64,000 bases of DNA from Streptomyces geranii (GTDB lineage: Bacteria; Actinomycetota; Actinomycetes; Streptomycetales; Streptomycetaceae), in NCBI RefSeq assembly GCF_002954775.1, contig NZ_PJME01000038.1, forward strand, positions 1 through 64,000, written 5' to 3'. The notes beneath the pieces are model-generated. The model saw only the letters and a program-made list of their open reading frames with translations, was not told where the DNA came from and made no database searches. A program made the position numbers and the translations under genes. Of the stretch, positions 14,347 through 23,523 are shown one piece after another; within the stretch, counting starts at the first letter, position 1; the number at the start of each line of letters is the position of its first letter.

Positions 14347-15375
14347 TCAGAGCCAGCTCTTGACCTTCTCCACGAGGCGGGCGGGGTCGGGGTCGACCAG
14401 CCGGACGTTCAACTGGGTTACACCGGCGGCGCGGAACGCCTCGATGCGCTCGCGTACGTAGCCCTCGGGGCCGCACAGCGACACGAGTTCGGTCAGCTCG
14501 TCGGGGACGGCCGCCTCCGCCTCCTTCTTCTTTCCGGACAGGTAGAGGTCCTGGATCTTCTCGGCGGCTTCCTCGTAACCGTAGGCGCGGGCCAGGTCGT
14601 TGTAGAAGTTCTTGCCCTTGGCGCCCATGCCGCCGAGGTAGAGGGCGATCATCGGACGGAGCAGGTCGCGGGCGGCTGCAGCGTCCTTGCCGACGGCGAG
14701 GACGCTGCCCGCGACGATCTGGAGATCCCCACGTTCCGCGGACCGAAGTGCCAGTCCCTCGGTGAGGGCGCTTCCCCAGACCTGTCCGGCCTTCTCGGGG
14801 ATGAAGAGATGCGGCAGCCAGCCGTCGGCGATCTCCGCGGTCATCCGGACGTTGGCCGGGCCGAGCGCCGCGACGTGGATCGGTATCTCGCTGCGCACCG
14901 GGTGGTTGAGGAACTTCAGGGGCTTGCCGAGGGTGCCCCCCTTCTCGGGCGGCAGCGGCATGTCGACGATGCCATGGTGTTCGATCACCTCGCGTCGCCA
15001 GATGCGGCGGCACAGTTCGACGGTCTCGCGGGTGCGGCCGAGCGGCTTGTCGTAGGGCCGGCCGTGCCAGCCCTCGACGACCTGCGGGCCGGACGCGCCG
15101 AGCCCGAGCAGGGCACGCCCCCCGGACAGGGCGTCAAGTCCGGCGGCGGTCTGGGCGATCAGCGCGGGCGTGCGCGAGTACACGTTGATGATGTAGGAGC
15201 CGATTTGCACGCGCTCGGTGCGGGCGGCGAGGTAGCCCATGGTGGTCGGCGAGTCGAAGCCGTACGCCTCTGCCACCCAGACGGCGTCGAGCCCGGCCTT
15301 CTCGAGCCGCACGACCTCCTCGACGGCATTCCGGGGGTTGTTCTCGGCGTACTCAAGGGTGGTGGCGAGTTGCAT
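14347..15375 (-). CDS. LLM-class F420-dependent oxidoreductase
   Basis: A 342-residue TIM-barrel protein of the luciferase-like monooxygenase family, F420-dependent branch (5,10-methylene-H4MPT-reductase-like). Signatures are LEYAENNPRNAVEEVVRLEK, LDAVWVAEAYGFDSPTTMG, INVYSRTPALIAQTAAGLDA and SGGRALLGLGASGPQVVEGW. Such enzymes transfer hydride between F420H2 and organic substrates. The ATG at 15375 is preceded by GAGGAAAG; an in-frame extension to 15714 has no family resemblance. It stands alone on this strand and faces away from the aldehyde oxidase operon. Confidence 0.85.
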   Translation of the reverse strand: MQLATTLEYAENNPRNAVEEVVRLEKAGLDAVWVAEAYGFDSPTTMGYLAARTERVQIGSYIINVYSRTPALIAQTAAGLDALSGGRALLGLGASGPQVVEGWHGRPYDKPLGRTRETVELCRRIWRREVIEHHGIVDMPLPPEKGGTLGKPLKFLNHPVRSEIPIHVAALGPANVRMTAEIADGWLPHLFIPEKAGQVWGSALTEGLALRSAERGDLQIVAGSVLAVGKDAAAARDLLRPMIALYLGGMGAKGKNFYNDLARAYGYEEAAEKIQDLYLSGKKKEAEAAVPDELTELVSLCGPEGYVRERIEAFRAAGVTQLNVRLVDPDPARLVEKVKSWL

Positions 15376-15862
15376 GGGCTTTCCTCTCCGCGTCCCGTTC
15401 CCGAGAACACCGGTGTCCGTGAGGCGGAAGCTGATCCGGTACGGCTGGTCATCGCCTGCCGACCGGTGTGGTGCGAGCGTGGCAGCCGAGAAGACATAAA
15501 TCAAGCACGCCTGCTTTTTAATTACCGGATCGTCATCGGTGTCCGGACGGGATGTTCCGTGCGGCCCGGGCCGCCAGCGCCGCTCAGCCACCGGATCTCG
15601 AACTTCCGGCGATTCGCGACGTGTTGGGCGACGAGTCCCGCTACGCGCCCGGTCGCACCGCCGGACTTCGCCCGCGGTGGACACGCAGAACGTGTAGACC
15701 CCGAGCGACGCCATGGAAGCCGATCGGGGCCCGGCGCACCGTGAGATCAGGGTGGTGAATTCGAGAGACCGCGACCTACCGCACCCCCGACGGTTCCCCC
15801 TCCCTCACTCAGCGCTTACTTGTGGGCAAAAGAACCAAGGGGCGATCAAGGAAAAGCAAGGG
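15376..15862. other. Gap between divergent genes
   Basis: There is no gene here. AAGCA (15503-15507) and TGCTT (15512-15516) make a short dyad in an AT-rich patch upstream of the LLM gene that could be an operator or promoter element. The rest is GC-rich without recognisable features until the palindromic element at 15863. Confidence 0.35.
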
Positions 15863-15883
15863 GGGGGCAAAACTCTCCCTGCC
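15863..15883 (+). promoter_or_regulatory. Shared regulon element, copy A (upstream of the aldehyde oxidase operon)
   Basis: GGGGGCAAAACTCTCCCTGC matches copy C at 23711, and both continue into GCCnnGAG. The left half of the dyad has decayed, but AAAACTCTCCCTGCC is identical. It lies about 150 bp upstream of the iron-sulphur subunit start. Confidence 0.55.
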
Positions 15884-16033
15884 AAGAGTGACTCCTGTGG
15901 TGCAAGACTTCCGGCGTGATCGGCCGCCCTGTCGAGGTGAGCGGTCCCCCAGTTTCCTGCGGTGGCGTCGATCTCGTGCCTGGTCTCCCGCTGCTGTACA
16001 CGACTGATCCGTCCGTGATGCGAAGGCGTACGC

Positions 16034-16672
16034 ATGTCTGCTGACCTCTCTGAATCCGTTGTTCCACCCTCTACCGAATCGGGTGGGCCCTCCTCGGGGC
16101 CCAGTCGGCGTACCGTCATCGCCACTGGTGTGGTGGTGGGCGGTGCCGTGGTGGCCGGAGGGACGTTCCTCGCCGGCTCGGAGGAGGCCGCCGCCGCGGG
16201 GGCGTCGCCCTCCAGCCGGGTCTCTCTGACGGTCAACGGCACCCGCCGGACCGTGACGGTGGACAACCGCACCTCGCTGCTGGACCTGTTGCGCGAGCAC
16301 CTGGACCTGACGGGCTCGAAGAAGGGCTGCAACGCCGGGGCCTGTGGCGCGTGCACGGTGCTGGTCGACGGACAGCGGGTCAACTCCTGCCTGACGCTGG
16401 CCGTTCGGCTGGAGGGCGCCGAGGTCGTCACCATCGAGGGACTGGCCGAGGGCGACCGACTCCACCCGCTCCAGCAGGCGTTCATCGACGAGGACGCCTT
16501 CCAGTGCGGGTACTGCACGCCGGGCCAGATCATGTCCGGCGTCGGCTGCATCCAGGAGGGCCACACCGACTCGCCGGAGGAGATCCGGGAGTACATGAGC
16601 GGCAACGTCTGCCGTTGTGGCTGCTACGTCAAGATCGTGCGCGCGGTCGAGCAGACCGCCGCCCGGAAGTAA
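16034..16672 (+). CDS. paoA: Aldehyde oxidase 2Fe-2S subunit with Tat signal (PaoA-like)
   Basis: A 212-residue protein. An N-terminal twin-arginine signal (SRRTVIATG at residues 24-32, then a hydrophobic stretch) should export the folded complex. The first 2Fe-2S cluster uses C99, C104, C107 and C119 (CNAGACGACTVLVDGQRVNSC spans 99-119). The second uses C158, C161, C193 and C195 (FQCGYCTPGQ, then NVCRCGC). This matches the small subunit of the xanthine-oxidase-family heterotrimer PaoABC, which oxidises aldehydes. The next gene follows 13 bp after the stop with AAGGAG in between. Confidence 0.9.
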   Translation: MSADLSESVVPPSTESGGPSSGPSRRTVIATGVVVGGAVVAGGTFLAGSEEAAAAGASPSSRVSLTVNGTRRTVTVDNRTSLLDLLREHLDLTGSKKGCNAGACGACTVLVDGQRVNSCLTLAVRLEGAEVVTIEGLAEGDRLHPLQQAFIDEDAFQCGYCTPGQIMSGVGCIQEGHTDSPEEIREYMSGNVCRCGCYVKIVRAVEQTAARK

Positions 16673-16685
16673 GGAGCGGCCCCCC

Positions 16686-17666
16686 ATGCATCCCTTCTCC
16701 TACACCCGCGTCAGCAACGTCCGGGAAGCCCTGGACGCCGGCAGCCGCGGCGGCCGTTACATAGCCGGTGGCACCACGCTGGTCGACCTGATGCGCGAGA
16801 CCGTCGAAACCCCCGAGACGATCGTCGACATCAGCGCCCTGCCCCTGGGCGACATCACCGCCACCGCGGGCGGGGGCATTCGCATCGGCGCCCTGGTCCC
16901 GATGGCCGTGGCCACCGCCGACCCCAAGCTGAACAGTCTCTTCCCGGTGGCCGCCCAAGCGCTGCGGGGCGCCTCGGCGCAGCTGCGGAACATGGCCACC
17001 ATCGGCGGCAACATCATGCAGCGCACCCGCTGCACCTACTTCCGTGACGTGACCGCCGACTGCAACAAGCGTGAGCCCGGCTCCGGTTGTGCCGCGCTGG
17101 GCGGGTACAACCGCGGTCACGCGATTCTCGGCGGCTCCGACCAGTGCGTCGCCGTTCATGCCTCCGACTTCGCCGTCGCCCTCAGCGCCCTGGAGGCGAG
17201 CGTCCACCTCCAGGCCCCGGACGGCAGGAACCGCAGGCTCCCCTTCGCGGACTTCCTGCTCCGCCCTGGCAGCACCCCGCACCGCGAACAGGCCATCAGA
17301 CAGGGTGAGTTGATCACGTCGGTCGAGATCCCCGCGTATCCGCGACCGCTGAAGTCGGCTTATCTGAAGCTCCGTGACCGGCAGTCCTACTCGTTCGGGC
17401 TCGCCTCTGCGGCCGTCGCGCTGCATGTGCGCGGCGGGGTGATCCGGGAGGCGAAGGTCGCTGCGGGCGGTGTGGCCACGGTGCCTTGGAAGCTGTCCGC
17501 CGTCGAGCGAGCCCTCGTCGGCGAACGTCCCTCGGACCGCCTGTGGGCCGAGGCCGCCCGGCACGCGGCCGACGGCGCCCGCCCCCTCCAGCACAACCGG
17601 TTCAAGGTCGAGCTCCTGAAACGGACCGTCGAACGCCAGCTGCGCACCGTAGGAGAGATGGAATGA
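16686..17666 (+). CDS. paoB: Aldehyde oxidase FAD subunit (PaoB-like)
   Basis: A 326-residue CO-dehydrogenase-flavoprotein-type subunit. AGGTTLVDLMRE (residues 27-38) and ATIGGNIMQRTRC (104-116) are the FAD-binding loops. It also has four cysteines (C116, C126, C135, C154) in the position where E. coli PaoB holds an unusual 4Fe-4S cluster, which argues for the Pao rather than the xanthine dehydrogenase branch. It passes electrons between the iron-sulphur subunit and FAD. It overlaps the large subunit gene by 4 bp (ATGA). Confidence 0.9.
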   Translation: MHPFSYTRVSNVREALDAGSRGGRYIAGGTTLVDLMRETVETPETIVDISALPLGDITATAGGGIRIGALVPMAVATADPKLNSLFPVAAQALRGASAQLRNMATIGGNIMQRTRCTYFRDVTADCNKREPGSGCAALGGYNRGHAILGGSDQCVAVHASDFAVALSALEASVHLQAPDGRNRRLPFADFLLRPGSTPHREQAIRQGELITSVEIPAYPRPLKSAYLKLRDRQSYSFGLASAAVALHVRGGVIREAKVAAGGVATVPWKLSAVERALVGERPSDRLWAEAARHAADGARPLQHNRFKVELLKRTVERQLRTVGEME

Positions 17667-19858
17667 GTCCCCAGCCGCAGTCGGCCGTCGGTGCGCCGCT
17701 GTCCCGGGTGGACGGCCGGCTGAAGGTCACCGGCAAGGCGGAGTACGCCGCCGAGCACGACATCAAGGGTGCCGTGCACGCCGTCATCGTCGACGCGAGC
17801 ATCGGCCGCGGCCGGATCAGGTCCATCGACACCCGCGCCGCCGAGAAGCACGCGGGTGTGCTCCGGGTGATCCACCACCGCAACGCGCCGAAGCTTCCGT
17901 ACCGCGACAACCCCGGATCCAACAACCCGACCGGGCGCAGGCTGCGGGTCTTCCAGGACGATCTGGTCCTCTTCCACGGCCAGCCGGTCGCCGTCGTGGT
18001 CGCCACCACGCTGGAGGCCGCCCAGCACGGCGCGAGCCTGGTCAAGGTCGCCTACAACGCCGAACAGCCCTCCACCGACATCAGCAAGGCCGAGCCGGGC
18101 GCGCCGGTCCCCTACGCGCGCGGGGACGCGGAAGCAGGGCTGCGTTCCTCGGCCGTGCGACTGGATCTGACGTACGCGCTGGCCCGCAACCACCACAACC
18201 CGATGGAGCCGCACGCCACCGTCGCCCGCTGGGACGGCGACCGGCTGACCGTGTGGGACAAGACCCAGTGGATCGTGGGTACGCACGACGAGATCGCCGC
18301 GGTCTTCGACCTGCCCTCTGACGCGGTACGGGTCATCAACCCGTTCGTCGGCGGCGGGTTCGGCAGCGGGCTGCGCTGCTGGCCGCACACCATCGTCGCC
18401 GCGCTGGCCGCGCGGGTGACGCGGCGCCCGGTCAAGCTGGTGCTCTCCCGCAAGCAGATGTATTTCGGTACGGGTTTCCGGCCGGCGTACGCGTACCGGC
18501 TGCGCCTCGGCAGCGACCGGCGCGGCCGGCTCAACGCCGCGATCCACGACTTCGACGCCGAGACCTCGTCGTACGAGACGTTCTTCGAAGCCGCCGGGGC
18601 GCCGGGGCAGATGCTCTACAGCATGCCCAATGTGAGTCAGGCGTACCGGCAGGTGCCGCTGGACGTGAACACCCCGATCTGGATGCGCGGCCCCGGTTTC
18701 GCCACGGGGTCCTACGTGATCGAGTCCGCCCTGGACGAGCTCGCACACGAACTCGGCATCGACCCGATCGAGTTGCGTCGGCGCAACGAACCCGAGGAGG
18801 ACCCGTCGAACGACTTGCCGTTCTCCACGCGTCGCCTGCGTGAGTGCTACACGGTGGGCGCCCGTGAGTTCGGCTGGGACCGCCGCTCGCAGCAGCCGCG
18901 TGCCCGGCGTGAGGGCGACTGGTTGATCGGCATGGGCATGGCGGCGGGTGTCTACCACTCGGGCAGCAATGCCGCCCAGGCGCGGGTTCGCCTGGACGCC
19001 GACGGGACCGCGCTGGTGGAGACGGCTTCCAGCGACATGGGGCCGGGCACCTACACCTCGCAGACCCAGGTCGCCGCCGACGCCCTCGGGCTGACTATGC
19101 GCGCGGTGACCTTCCGGCTGGGGGATTCGCTCTACCCGCCGACCCCGCCGCACGGCGGCTCCCAGACCATGGCCAGCGTGGGCTCCGCGGTCCTCGACGG
19201 CTGCGACCAGGTCCGCCGCCAGGCGATCGAACTGGCCGTCGGGGACGAGGAGTCGCCGCTGTACGGGGTGAACGCCGACGACGTCGTCGTGCGGAACGGC
19301 CGGCTGCACGTGCAGGGCACCCCGGCCCGCGGAGAGACGTACAAGAGCCTGCTGGCCCGCAACGGCCGCTCCCACCTGGAAGCACGCGGCTCCTACGCGG
19401 GGCCGGCCCAACCCGAGCGGCACTCGATCTCCGCCTACAACGCCACGTTCGCCGAGGTGGCCGTCGACGCGACGCTGGGCCTCGTACGCGTACGGCGGAT
19501 GCTCGGTGTCTATGACGCGGGCCGCATCATCAGTCCCAAGCTCGCCGAGAGCCAGGCGATCGGCGGCATCGTGGGCGGCATCGGCCAGGCACTGCTGGAA
19601 CACACGGTCACCGACCACCGCGACGGGCGGATCGTGAACGCGAGCCTGGCCGACTACCTCGTACCCGTCAACGCCGACGTCCCCGAAGTCGGCGTGATCT
19701 ACCTGGACGGCGACGACCCCGACGGCAACGCTCTCGGCGTCAAGGGGCTCGGCGAGGTCGTCCTTGTCGGTGTGGCGCCCGCGATCGCCAACGCCGTGTT
19801 CAACGCCACCGGCCGACGGGTACGTGAACTGCCCATCACCGCTGAGGCGTTGCTCTGA
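17663..19858 (+). CDS. paoC: Aldehyde oxidase molybdenum-binding subunit (PaoC-like)
   Basis: A 731-residue large subunit of the xanthine oxidase family. LSRVDGRLKVTGKAEYAAEH opens the first domain. NPFVGGGFGSGLRCWPH and PIWMRGPGFATGSYVIESAL are molybdopterin-cofactor loops. Near the end KGLGEVVLVGVAPAIANAVF carries the active-site glutamate (E698) that activates the Mo-bound water. It has no signal peptide, so it would be exported piggyback on the Tat signal of the small subunit. The start overlaps the FAD gene stop. The substrate is not readable from the sequence; aromatic aldehydes are typical for the family. Confidence 0.92.
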   Translation: MSPQPQSAVGAPLSRVDGRLKVTGKAEYAAEHDIKGAVHAVIVDASIGRGRIRSIDTRAAEKHAGVLRVIHHRNAPKLPYRDNPGSNNPTGRRLRVFQDDLVLFHGQPVAVVVATTLEAAQHGASLVKVAYNAEQPSTDISKAEPGAPVPYARGDAEAGLRSSAVRLDLTYALARNHHNPMEPHATVARWDGDRLTVWDKTQWIVGTHDEIAAVFDLPSDAVRVINPFVGGGFGSGLRCWPHTIVAALAARVTRRPVKLVLSRKQMYFGTGFRPAYAYRLRLGSDRRGRLNAAIHDFDAETSSYETFFEAAGAPGQMLYSMPNVSQAYRQVPLDVNTPIWMRGPGFATGSYVIESALDELAHELGIDPIELRRRNEPEEDPSNDLPFSTRRLRECYTVGAREFGWDRRSQQPRARREGDWLIGMGMAAGVYHSGSNAAQARVRLDADGTALVETASSDMGPGTYTSQTQVAADALGLTMRAVTFRLGDSLYPPTPPHGGSQTMASVGSAVLDGCDQVRRQAIELAVGDEESPLYGVNADDVVVRNGRLHVQGTPARGETYKSLLARNGRSHLEARGSYAGPAQPERHSISAYNATFAEVAVDATLGLVRVRRMLGVYDAGRIISPKLAESQAIGGIVGGIGQALLEHTVTDHRDGRIVNASLADYLVPVNADVPEVGVIYLDGDDPDGNALGVKGLGEVVLVGVAPAIANAVFNATGRRVRELPITAEALL

Positions 19859-20004
19859 CCCTCGGGTCCCCCGCGTCCATCGACCGGTCCGGCGGTTCGC
19901 CTCCTTCGCTGCCGGACCTCCCTGGGCTGCCGCCGCGTGTCCGCTCCCCGTTGGGCGCGGCGGCAGCCCCCTCCACACACACGGCGAACCATGGAGTCCG
20001 ACCC

Positions 20005-21171
20005 ATGCTGAACATCGCGGACACACTGCACCGTTGGTGCCGCGAGGAACGTCCCTTCGCCCTGGCCACCGTCGTCGGTGTGCAGGGCAGCGCACCTCTG
20101 CCCATCGGCACGTCTGTCGCGGTGGACGAGGACGGCAGAGCGGTCGGCAGCATCTCCGGCGGCTGCGTCGAAGGCGCGGTGTACGAACTGTGCCGGCAGG
20201 TGCTCCAGGAACAAGGCGCTCCTCGGCGTGCCCGGTTCGGCTACTCCGACGACGACGCCTTCGCCGTGGGCCTGACCTGCGGCGGCGAACTCGACGTACT
20301 CGTGCGGCGTGTCGACCCGGCCGCCCAGCCGCATCTCGGCGCGGCGCTCGCCGAGGCCGTCGAAGGCCGGCCCGCCGCCGTCGCCCAGGTCGTGGACGGG
20401 CCTGAGAAAATGCTCGGCGCCACTTTGAGCGTGCTCGGCGACAGCTGGATCGCCGACCGTGCGCTCGGCGACGGGCCGACCGGCCAGGCGGTGGCGGACC
20501 GGGCCACCTCCCAACTCCGAATCGGACGCACCGCGCTCCTCACCCTCGGTGGGGACGCCGACACCTGCCCCGAGCAGCTCTCCGTCCTCGTCCACGCGGC
20601 AGCCACGCGGCCCCGCATGCTGATCTTCGGCGCCATCGACTTCGCCGCCGCCCTCGCCCAGACCGGCCGGTTCCTGGGCTATCACGTCACCGTGTGCGAC
20701 GCCCGCCCCGTGTTCGCCACCGAGGCACGCTTCCCGCACGCCGACGAGGTGGTCGTCGACTGGCCCCACCGCTACCTGGCACAGACGGCCGTGGATTCCC
20801 GTACCGCTGTCTGTGTCCTCACCCACGATGCCAAGTTCGACATCCCCCTGCTCCGGCTCGCACTCGACCTGCCCGTCGGCTACGTCGGCGCGATGGGCTC
20901 CCGCCGCACCCACGACGAACGCCTTCTGCGTCTGCGTGAAGTCGGGCTCACCGATAGGCAGTTGGCCCGGCTCCGCTCCCCGATCGGCCTCGACCTCGGT
21001 GCCCGGACCCCCGAGGAGACGGCCATCTCCATCGCCGCCGAGATCATCGCCCACGCCGGCCGGGCGAGCGGCTTGCCTCTGGTCCGGGTCAAGGGCCCGA
21101 TCCACCGTGTTTCCGGGGCGGTGCCGGAGACGGCGTGGCGCGGGGGAGGAATGGTCTCGGGAACGTGCTGA
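20005..21171 (+). CDS. XdhC-family molybdenum enzyme maturation protein (PaoD-like)
   Basis: A 388-residue protein with an N-terminal XdhC/CoxI domain (ALATVVGVQGSAPLPIGTSV, then GSISGGCVEGAVYELC) and a C-terminal Rossmann domain (YVGAMGSRRTHDERLLRLRE). XdhC-type proteins bind the molybdenum cofactor, promote its sulphuration or modification, and insert it into the partner oxidase. It follows the oxidase genes by 146 bp on the same strand, exactly where PaoD sits in paoABCD. I chose the ATG at 20005 because GGAG lies upstream and the conserved region starts there. Confidence 0.88.
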   Translation: MLNIADTLHRWCREERPFALATVVGVQGSAPLPIGTSVAVDEDGRAVGSISGGCVEGAVYELCRQVLQEQGAPRRARFGYSDDDAFAVGLTCGGELDVLVRRVDPAAQPHLGAALAEAVEGRPAAVAQVVDGPEKMLGATLSVLGDSWIADRALGDGPTGQAVADRATSQLRIGRTALLTLGGDADTCPEQLSVLVHAAATRPRMLIFGAIDFAAALAQTGRFLGYHVTVCDARPVFATEARFPHADEVVVDWPHRYLAQTAVDSRTAVCVLTHDAKFDIPLLRLALDLPVGYVGAMGSRRTHDERLLRLREVGLTDRQLARLRSPIGLDLGARTPEETAISIAAEIIAHAGRASGLPLVRVKGPIHRVSGAVPETAWRGGGMVSGTC

Positions 21172-22154
21172 TCGACACCTACGGTCGGCAGGCCACCGAC
21201 CTGCGCGTCTCGCTGACCGACCGCTGCAACCTGCGCTGCACGTACTGCATGCCCGAGGAGGGCCTGCAGTGGCTGGCCAAGCCCGATCTCCTCATGGACG
21301 ACGAGATCGTCCGCCTCATAGACATAGCCGTCCGCATACTGGGCATCGAAGAGGTCCGCTTCACCGGCGGCGAACCCCTGCTGCGCCCGGGCCTGGTCGG
21401 CATCGTGGAGCGGGTGGCCGCCCTGGCCCCCCGCCCCCGGATGTCCCTGACGACGAACGGCATCGGTCTGTTCCGTACGGCAACCGCCCTGAAGGCGGCG
21501 GGCCTGGACCGCGTCAACGTCTCCCTGGACACCCTGCGCCCCGATGTCTTCAAGACGCTCACCCGCCGTGACCGCCACAAGGACGTCATCGCGGGCCTGG
21601 AAGCCGCCCGCGAGGCCGGCCTGACCCCGGTCAAGGTCAACGCGGTCCTGATGCCGGGCCTGAACGCCGACGAGGCCCCCGACCTCCTGGCCTGGGCGGT
21701 CGAGCACGACTACGAACTGCGCTTCATCGAGCAGATGCCCCTGGACGCCCAGCACGGCTGGAAGCGCGAGGGCATGGTCACGGCGGGCGACATCCTGGCC
21801 TCCCTCCGTACCCGCTTCGACCTCACTCCCGAGGGCACCGACGAACGAGGCTCGGCCCCCGCCGAGCGCTGGCTGGTCGACGGCGGCCCGCACCGCGTGG
21901 GCGTCATCGCCTCCGTCACGCGCCCGTTCTGCGCCGCCTGCGACCGCACCCGCCTGACGGCCGACGGCCAGATCCGAACCTGCCTCTTCGCCCGCGAGGA
22001 GACGGACCTCCGCGCGACCCTCCGCTCGGACGCCCCCGACGAGGAGATAGCCCGCGTCTGGCGCGAGGCGATGTGGGGCAAGAAGGCGGGCGCGGGCCTG
22101 GACGACCCGACCTTCGTCCAGCCGGACCGACCGATGTCAGCGATCGGAGGCTAG
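21165..22154 (+). CDS. moaA: GTP 3',8-cyclase MoaA
   Basis: A 329-residue radical-SAM enzyme that starts molybdopterin synthesis by cyclising GTP. The N-terminal cluster motif SLTDRCNLRCTYCMP gives C21, C25 and C28. FTGGEPLLRPG follows. The C-terminal second cluster region is FCAACDRTRLTADGQIRTC, and the protein ends in the catalytic Gly-Gly tail (AIGG). The GTG at 21165 overlaps the XdhC gene by 7 bp, so cofactor synthesis is coupled to maturation of the oxidase. This is likely an accessory MoaA dedicated to the operon. Confidence 0.9.
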   Translation: MLIDTYGRQATDLRVSLTDRCNLRCTYCMPEEGLQWLAKPDLLMDDEIVRLIDIAVRILGIEEVRFTGGEPLLRPGLVGIVERVAALAPRPRMSLTTNGIGLFRTATALKAAGLDRVNVSLDTLRPDVFKTLTRRDRHKDVIAGLEAAREAGLTPVKVNAVLMPGLNADEAPDLLAWAVEHDYELRFIEQMPLDAQHGWKREGMVTAGDILASLRTRFDLTPEGTDERGSAPAERWLVDGGPHRVGVIASVTRPFCAACDRTRLTADGQIRTCLFAREETDLRATLRSDAPDEEIARVWREAMWGKKAGAGLDDPTFVQPDRPMSAIGG

Positions 22155-22264
22155 GCGATTCCCCTCTGCCCTGGGTCCTCGACAGAGTCGGCGACTCCTC
22201 GGCGGCCATGAACGCTGCTCCGCTGACCATGCTCGTCCCGGCCGACCCCGGTGCCGCACTGGCC

Positions 22265-22430
22265 CGGTGGCCCGCCTACCTCTCCACCGTCCGCCCCGGC
22301 AACTCGGGCGGACCGCTGCTGACCACCGACGGGCCGGTGTACGGGACCGTGTTCGCCCGCTCGGCCACCCACCCGAACTCGGGGTCCGGGCTGAGCGCCG
22401 ATCTGCGCACCCTCGCTGCCCAACCGACGC
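22265..22430 (+). pseudogene. Fragment of a trypsin-like (MarP-type) serine protease
   Basis: The translation RWPAYLSTVRPGNSGGPLLT followed by TDGPVYGTVFARSATHPNSG is the C-terminal part of a trypsin-fold protease of the membrane-anchored MarP type, including the catalytic-serine motif GNSGGPL. There is no start, signal or His/Asp part in any frame, and the frame runs on into unrelated sequence. It is a remnant. It lies in the 550-bp gap between moaA and the next gene, whose other feature is the palindromic element at 22483. Confidence 0.6.
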
Positions 22431-22482
22431 ACCAGTCCGGACGCGGGCCGTGTCCGCGTAGCCGTCGCATCGCGCCCGGTAA

Positions 22483-22504
22483 GGGGGGAGATTTTCCTCC
22501 CCGG
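22483..22504 (-). promoter_or_regulatory. Shared regulon element, copy B
   Basis: GGGGGGAGATTTTCCTCCCC is an imperfect dyad. Its right flank (GGATACTC...GGATGGATTTCTCCTC...CGCCCGC) aligns over about 80 bp with copy D at 28309, so the whole promoter region is paralogous. It lies about 200 bp upstream of the membrane metalloprotease-like gene. Confidence 0.55.
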
Positions 22505-22704
22505 ATACTCTTCGTCCCGGATGGATTTCTCCTCTTTTCGCGCCCGCGCCTGTGCGTCAAAGTCGGAATCGAGTATTTCTCGCCATTGGATCACGCCTTG
22601 GTAATTCCCGTGCGTGGTCATTGAATCCGTCGACGGAACGCAAAGGGAACGATGAGCCAGGTCATCTCCTTCACCGGCGCCGACCGGGACTCCGAAAGGC
22701 GCCC

Positions 22705-23523
22705 ATGACGACGCAGACACTGGACCGGCCCGCTCCCACGGTCACCCCGGCGCGTCGGCCGGCCGCCCCAGAGCAACCAGCGCCCGCCATGCGGCCGGGG
22801 AAACCGAGAGCCCGCAGGGCGTTGTGGTGGGCGGCGTGCCTGATCTGCGGCGGCCTCGTGGGCCTTGTCCTCGCCGTCGTCGGCACCTTGCGCGGCCGGA
22901 CGCCGTCCCAGCTGCGGCGCGGGGCGGTCGCGGCCGGGGCGGCGGTGCAGCTGGCGTCTGCCGGTTTCTTCGCGGTAGCCGGATCCGAGGGGGGCGGAAG
23001 TCTCTGGGAGACCACCCGCGTGGTGGTCAACGCGCCGGTTTCCGGAGTGGCCCTGCTCTACGGCGCCGGCAAGGGCGGCGAGGTGCACCTGGGCGACAAC
23101 GGGACGACCGCCGTGGTCCTCGACGACGGGGTCGTCCGCGCCGGCACCATGTTCGGCACGGTCTTCCTGACCGACCAACGGATGGAGTCGGACTCGCCGC
23201 GCACGCGGCACCTGGCGGAACACGAGGCCCGGCACGCCGACCAGTGGGCGGCCTTCTCGCTCGCCGGCGGGCCTGCCGCCTTCCCCGCGCTGTATGCCCT
23301 CGACGAGGCGTTCTTCCCCGGTGCGTTCAACCACTTCGAACGTCAGGCCGGGCTGGATGACGGCGGCTACGACACGCCGTCGGACTGCCCGTCCGTCGCC
23401 GGCCGACTCACCCTTGCCTCCCTCGGGCTGGTCACAGGCGCGAGCCTGGTCGCCCGGCGCAGGCTCCGCCGCCCGTCTCCGGCTCCGACCGGACGTGAGG
23501 ACTTCTCCCGCTCGGCGTCCTGA
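22705..23523 (+). CDS. Membrane protein with an HEXXH zinc-protease-like motif
   Basis: A 272-residue protein. The first 38 residues are proline-rich and cytoplasmic-looking. Two hydrophobic spans lie at about residues 41-61 and 74-92. The C-terminal domain contains RHLAEHEARHADQWAAF: H173-E174-x-x-H177 is an HEXXH zinc-binding pattern, and D292-type ligands downstream cannot be assigned with certainty. A final hydrophobic stretch (LTLASLGLVTGASLVA) precedes a basic tail. I do not recognise the family; the motif suggests a membrane-bound metallopeptidase or a relative. ATG at 22705 with copy B of the regulon element upstream. Confidence 0.6.
   Translation: MTTQTLDRPAPTVTPARRPAAPEQPAPAMRPGKPRARRALWWAACLICGGLVGLVLAVVGTLRGRTPSQLRRGAVAAGAAVQLASAGFFAVAGSEGGGSLWETTRVVVNAPVSGVALLYGAGKGGEVHLGDNGTTAVVLDDGVVRAGTMFGTVFLTDQRMESDSPRTRHLAEHEARHADQWAAFSLAGGPAAFPALYALDEAFFPGAFNHFERQAGLDDGGYDTPSDCPSVAGRLTLASLGLVTGASLVARRRLRRPSPAPTGREDFSRSAS

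Noticed and set aside
17387..20095. A 900-codon open frame on the minus strand opposite the aldehyde oxidase genes
   Set aside because: It mirrors the coding strand, is Gly/Val/Asp/Arg-rich without domain signal, and arises from the third-position GC bias of paoB/paoC. Similar mirror frames at 13006-14244, 30773-33040, 34001-35479 and 22618-24315 were dropped for the same reason.
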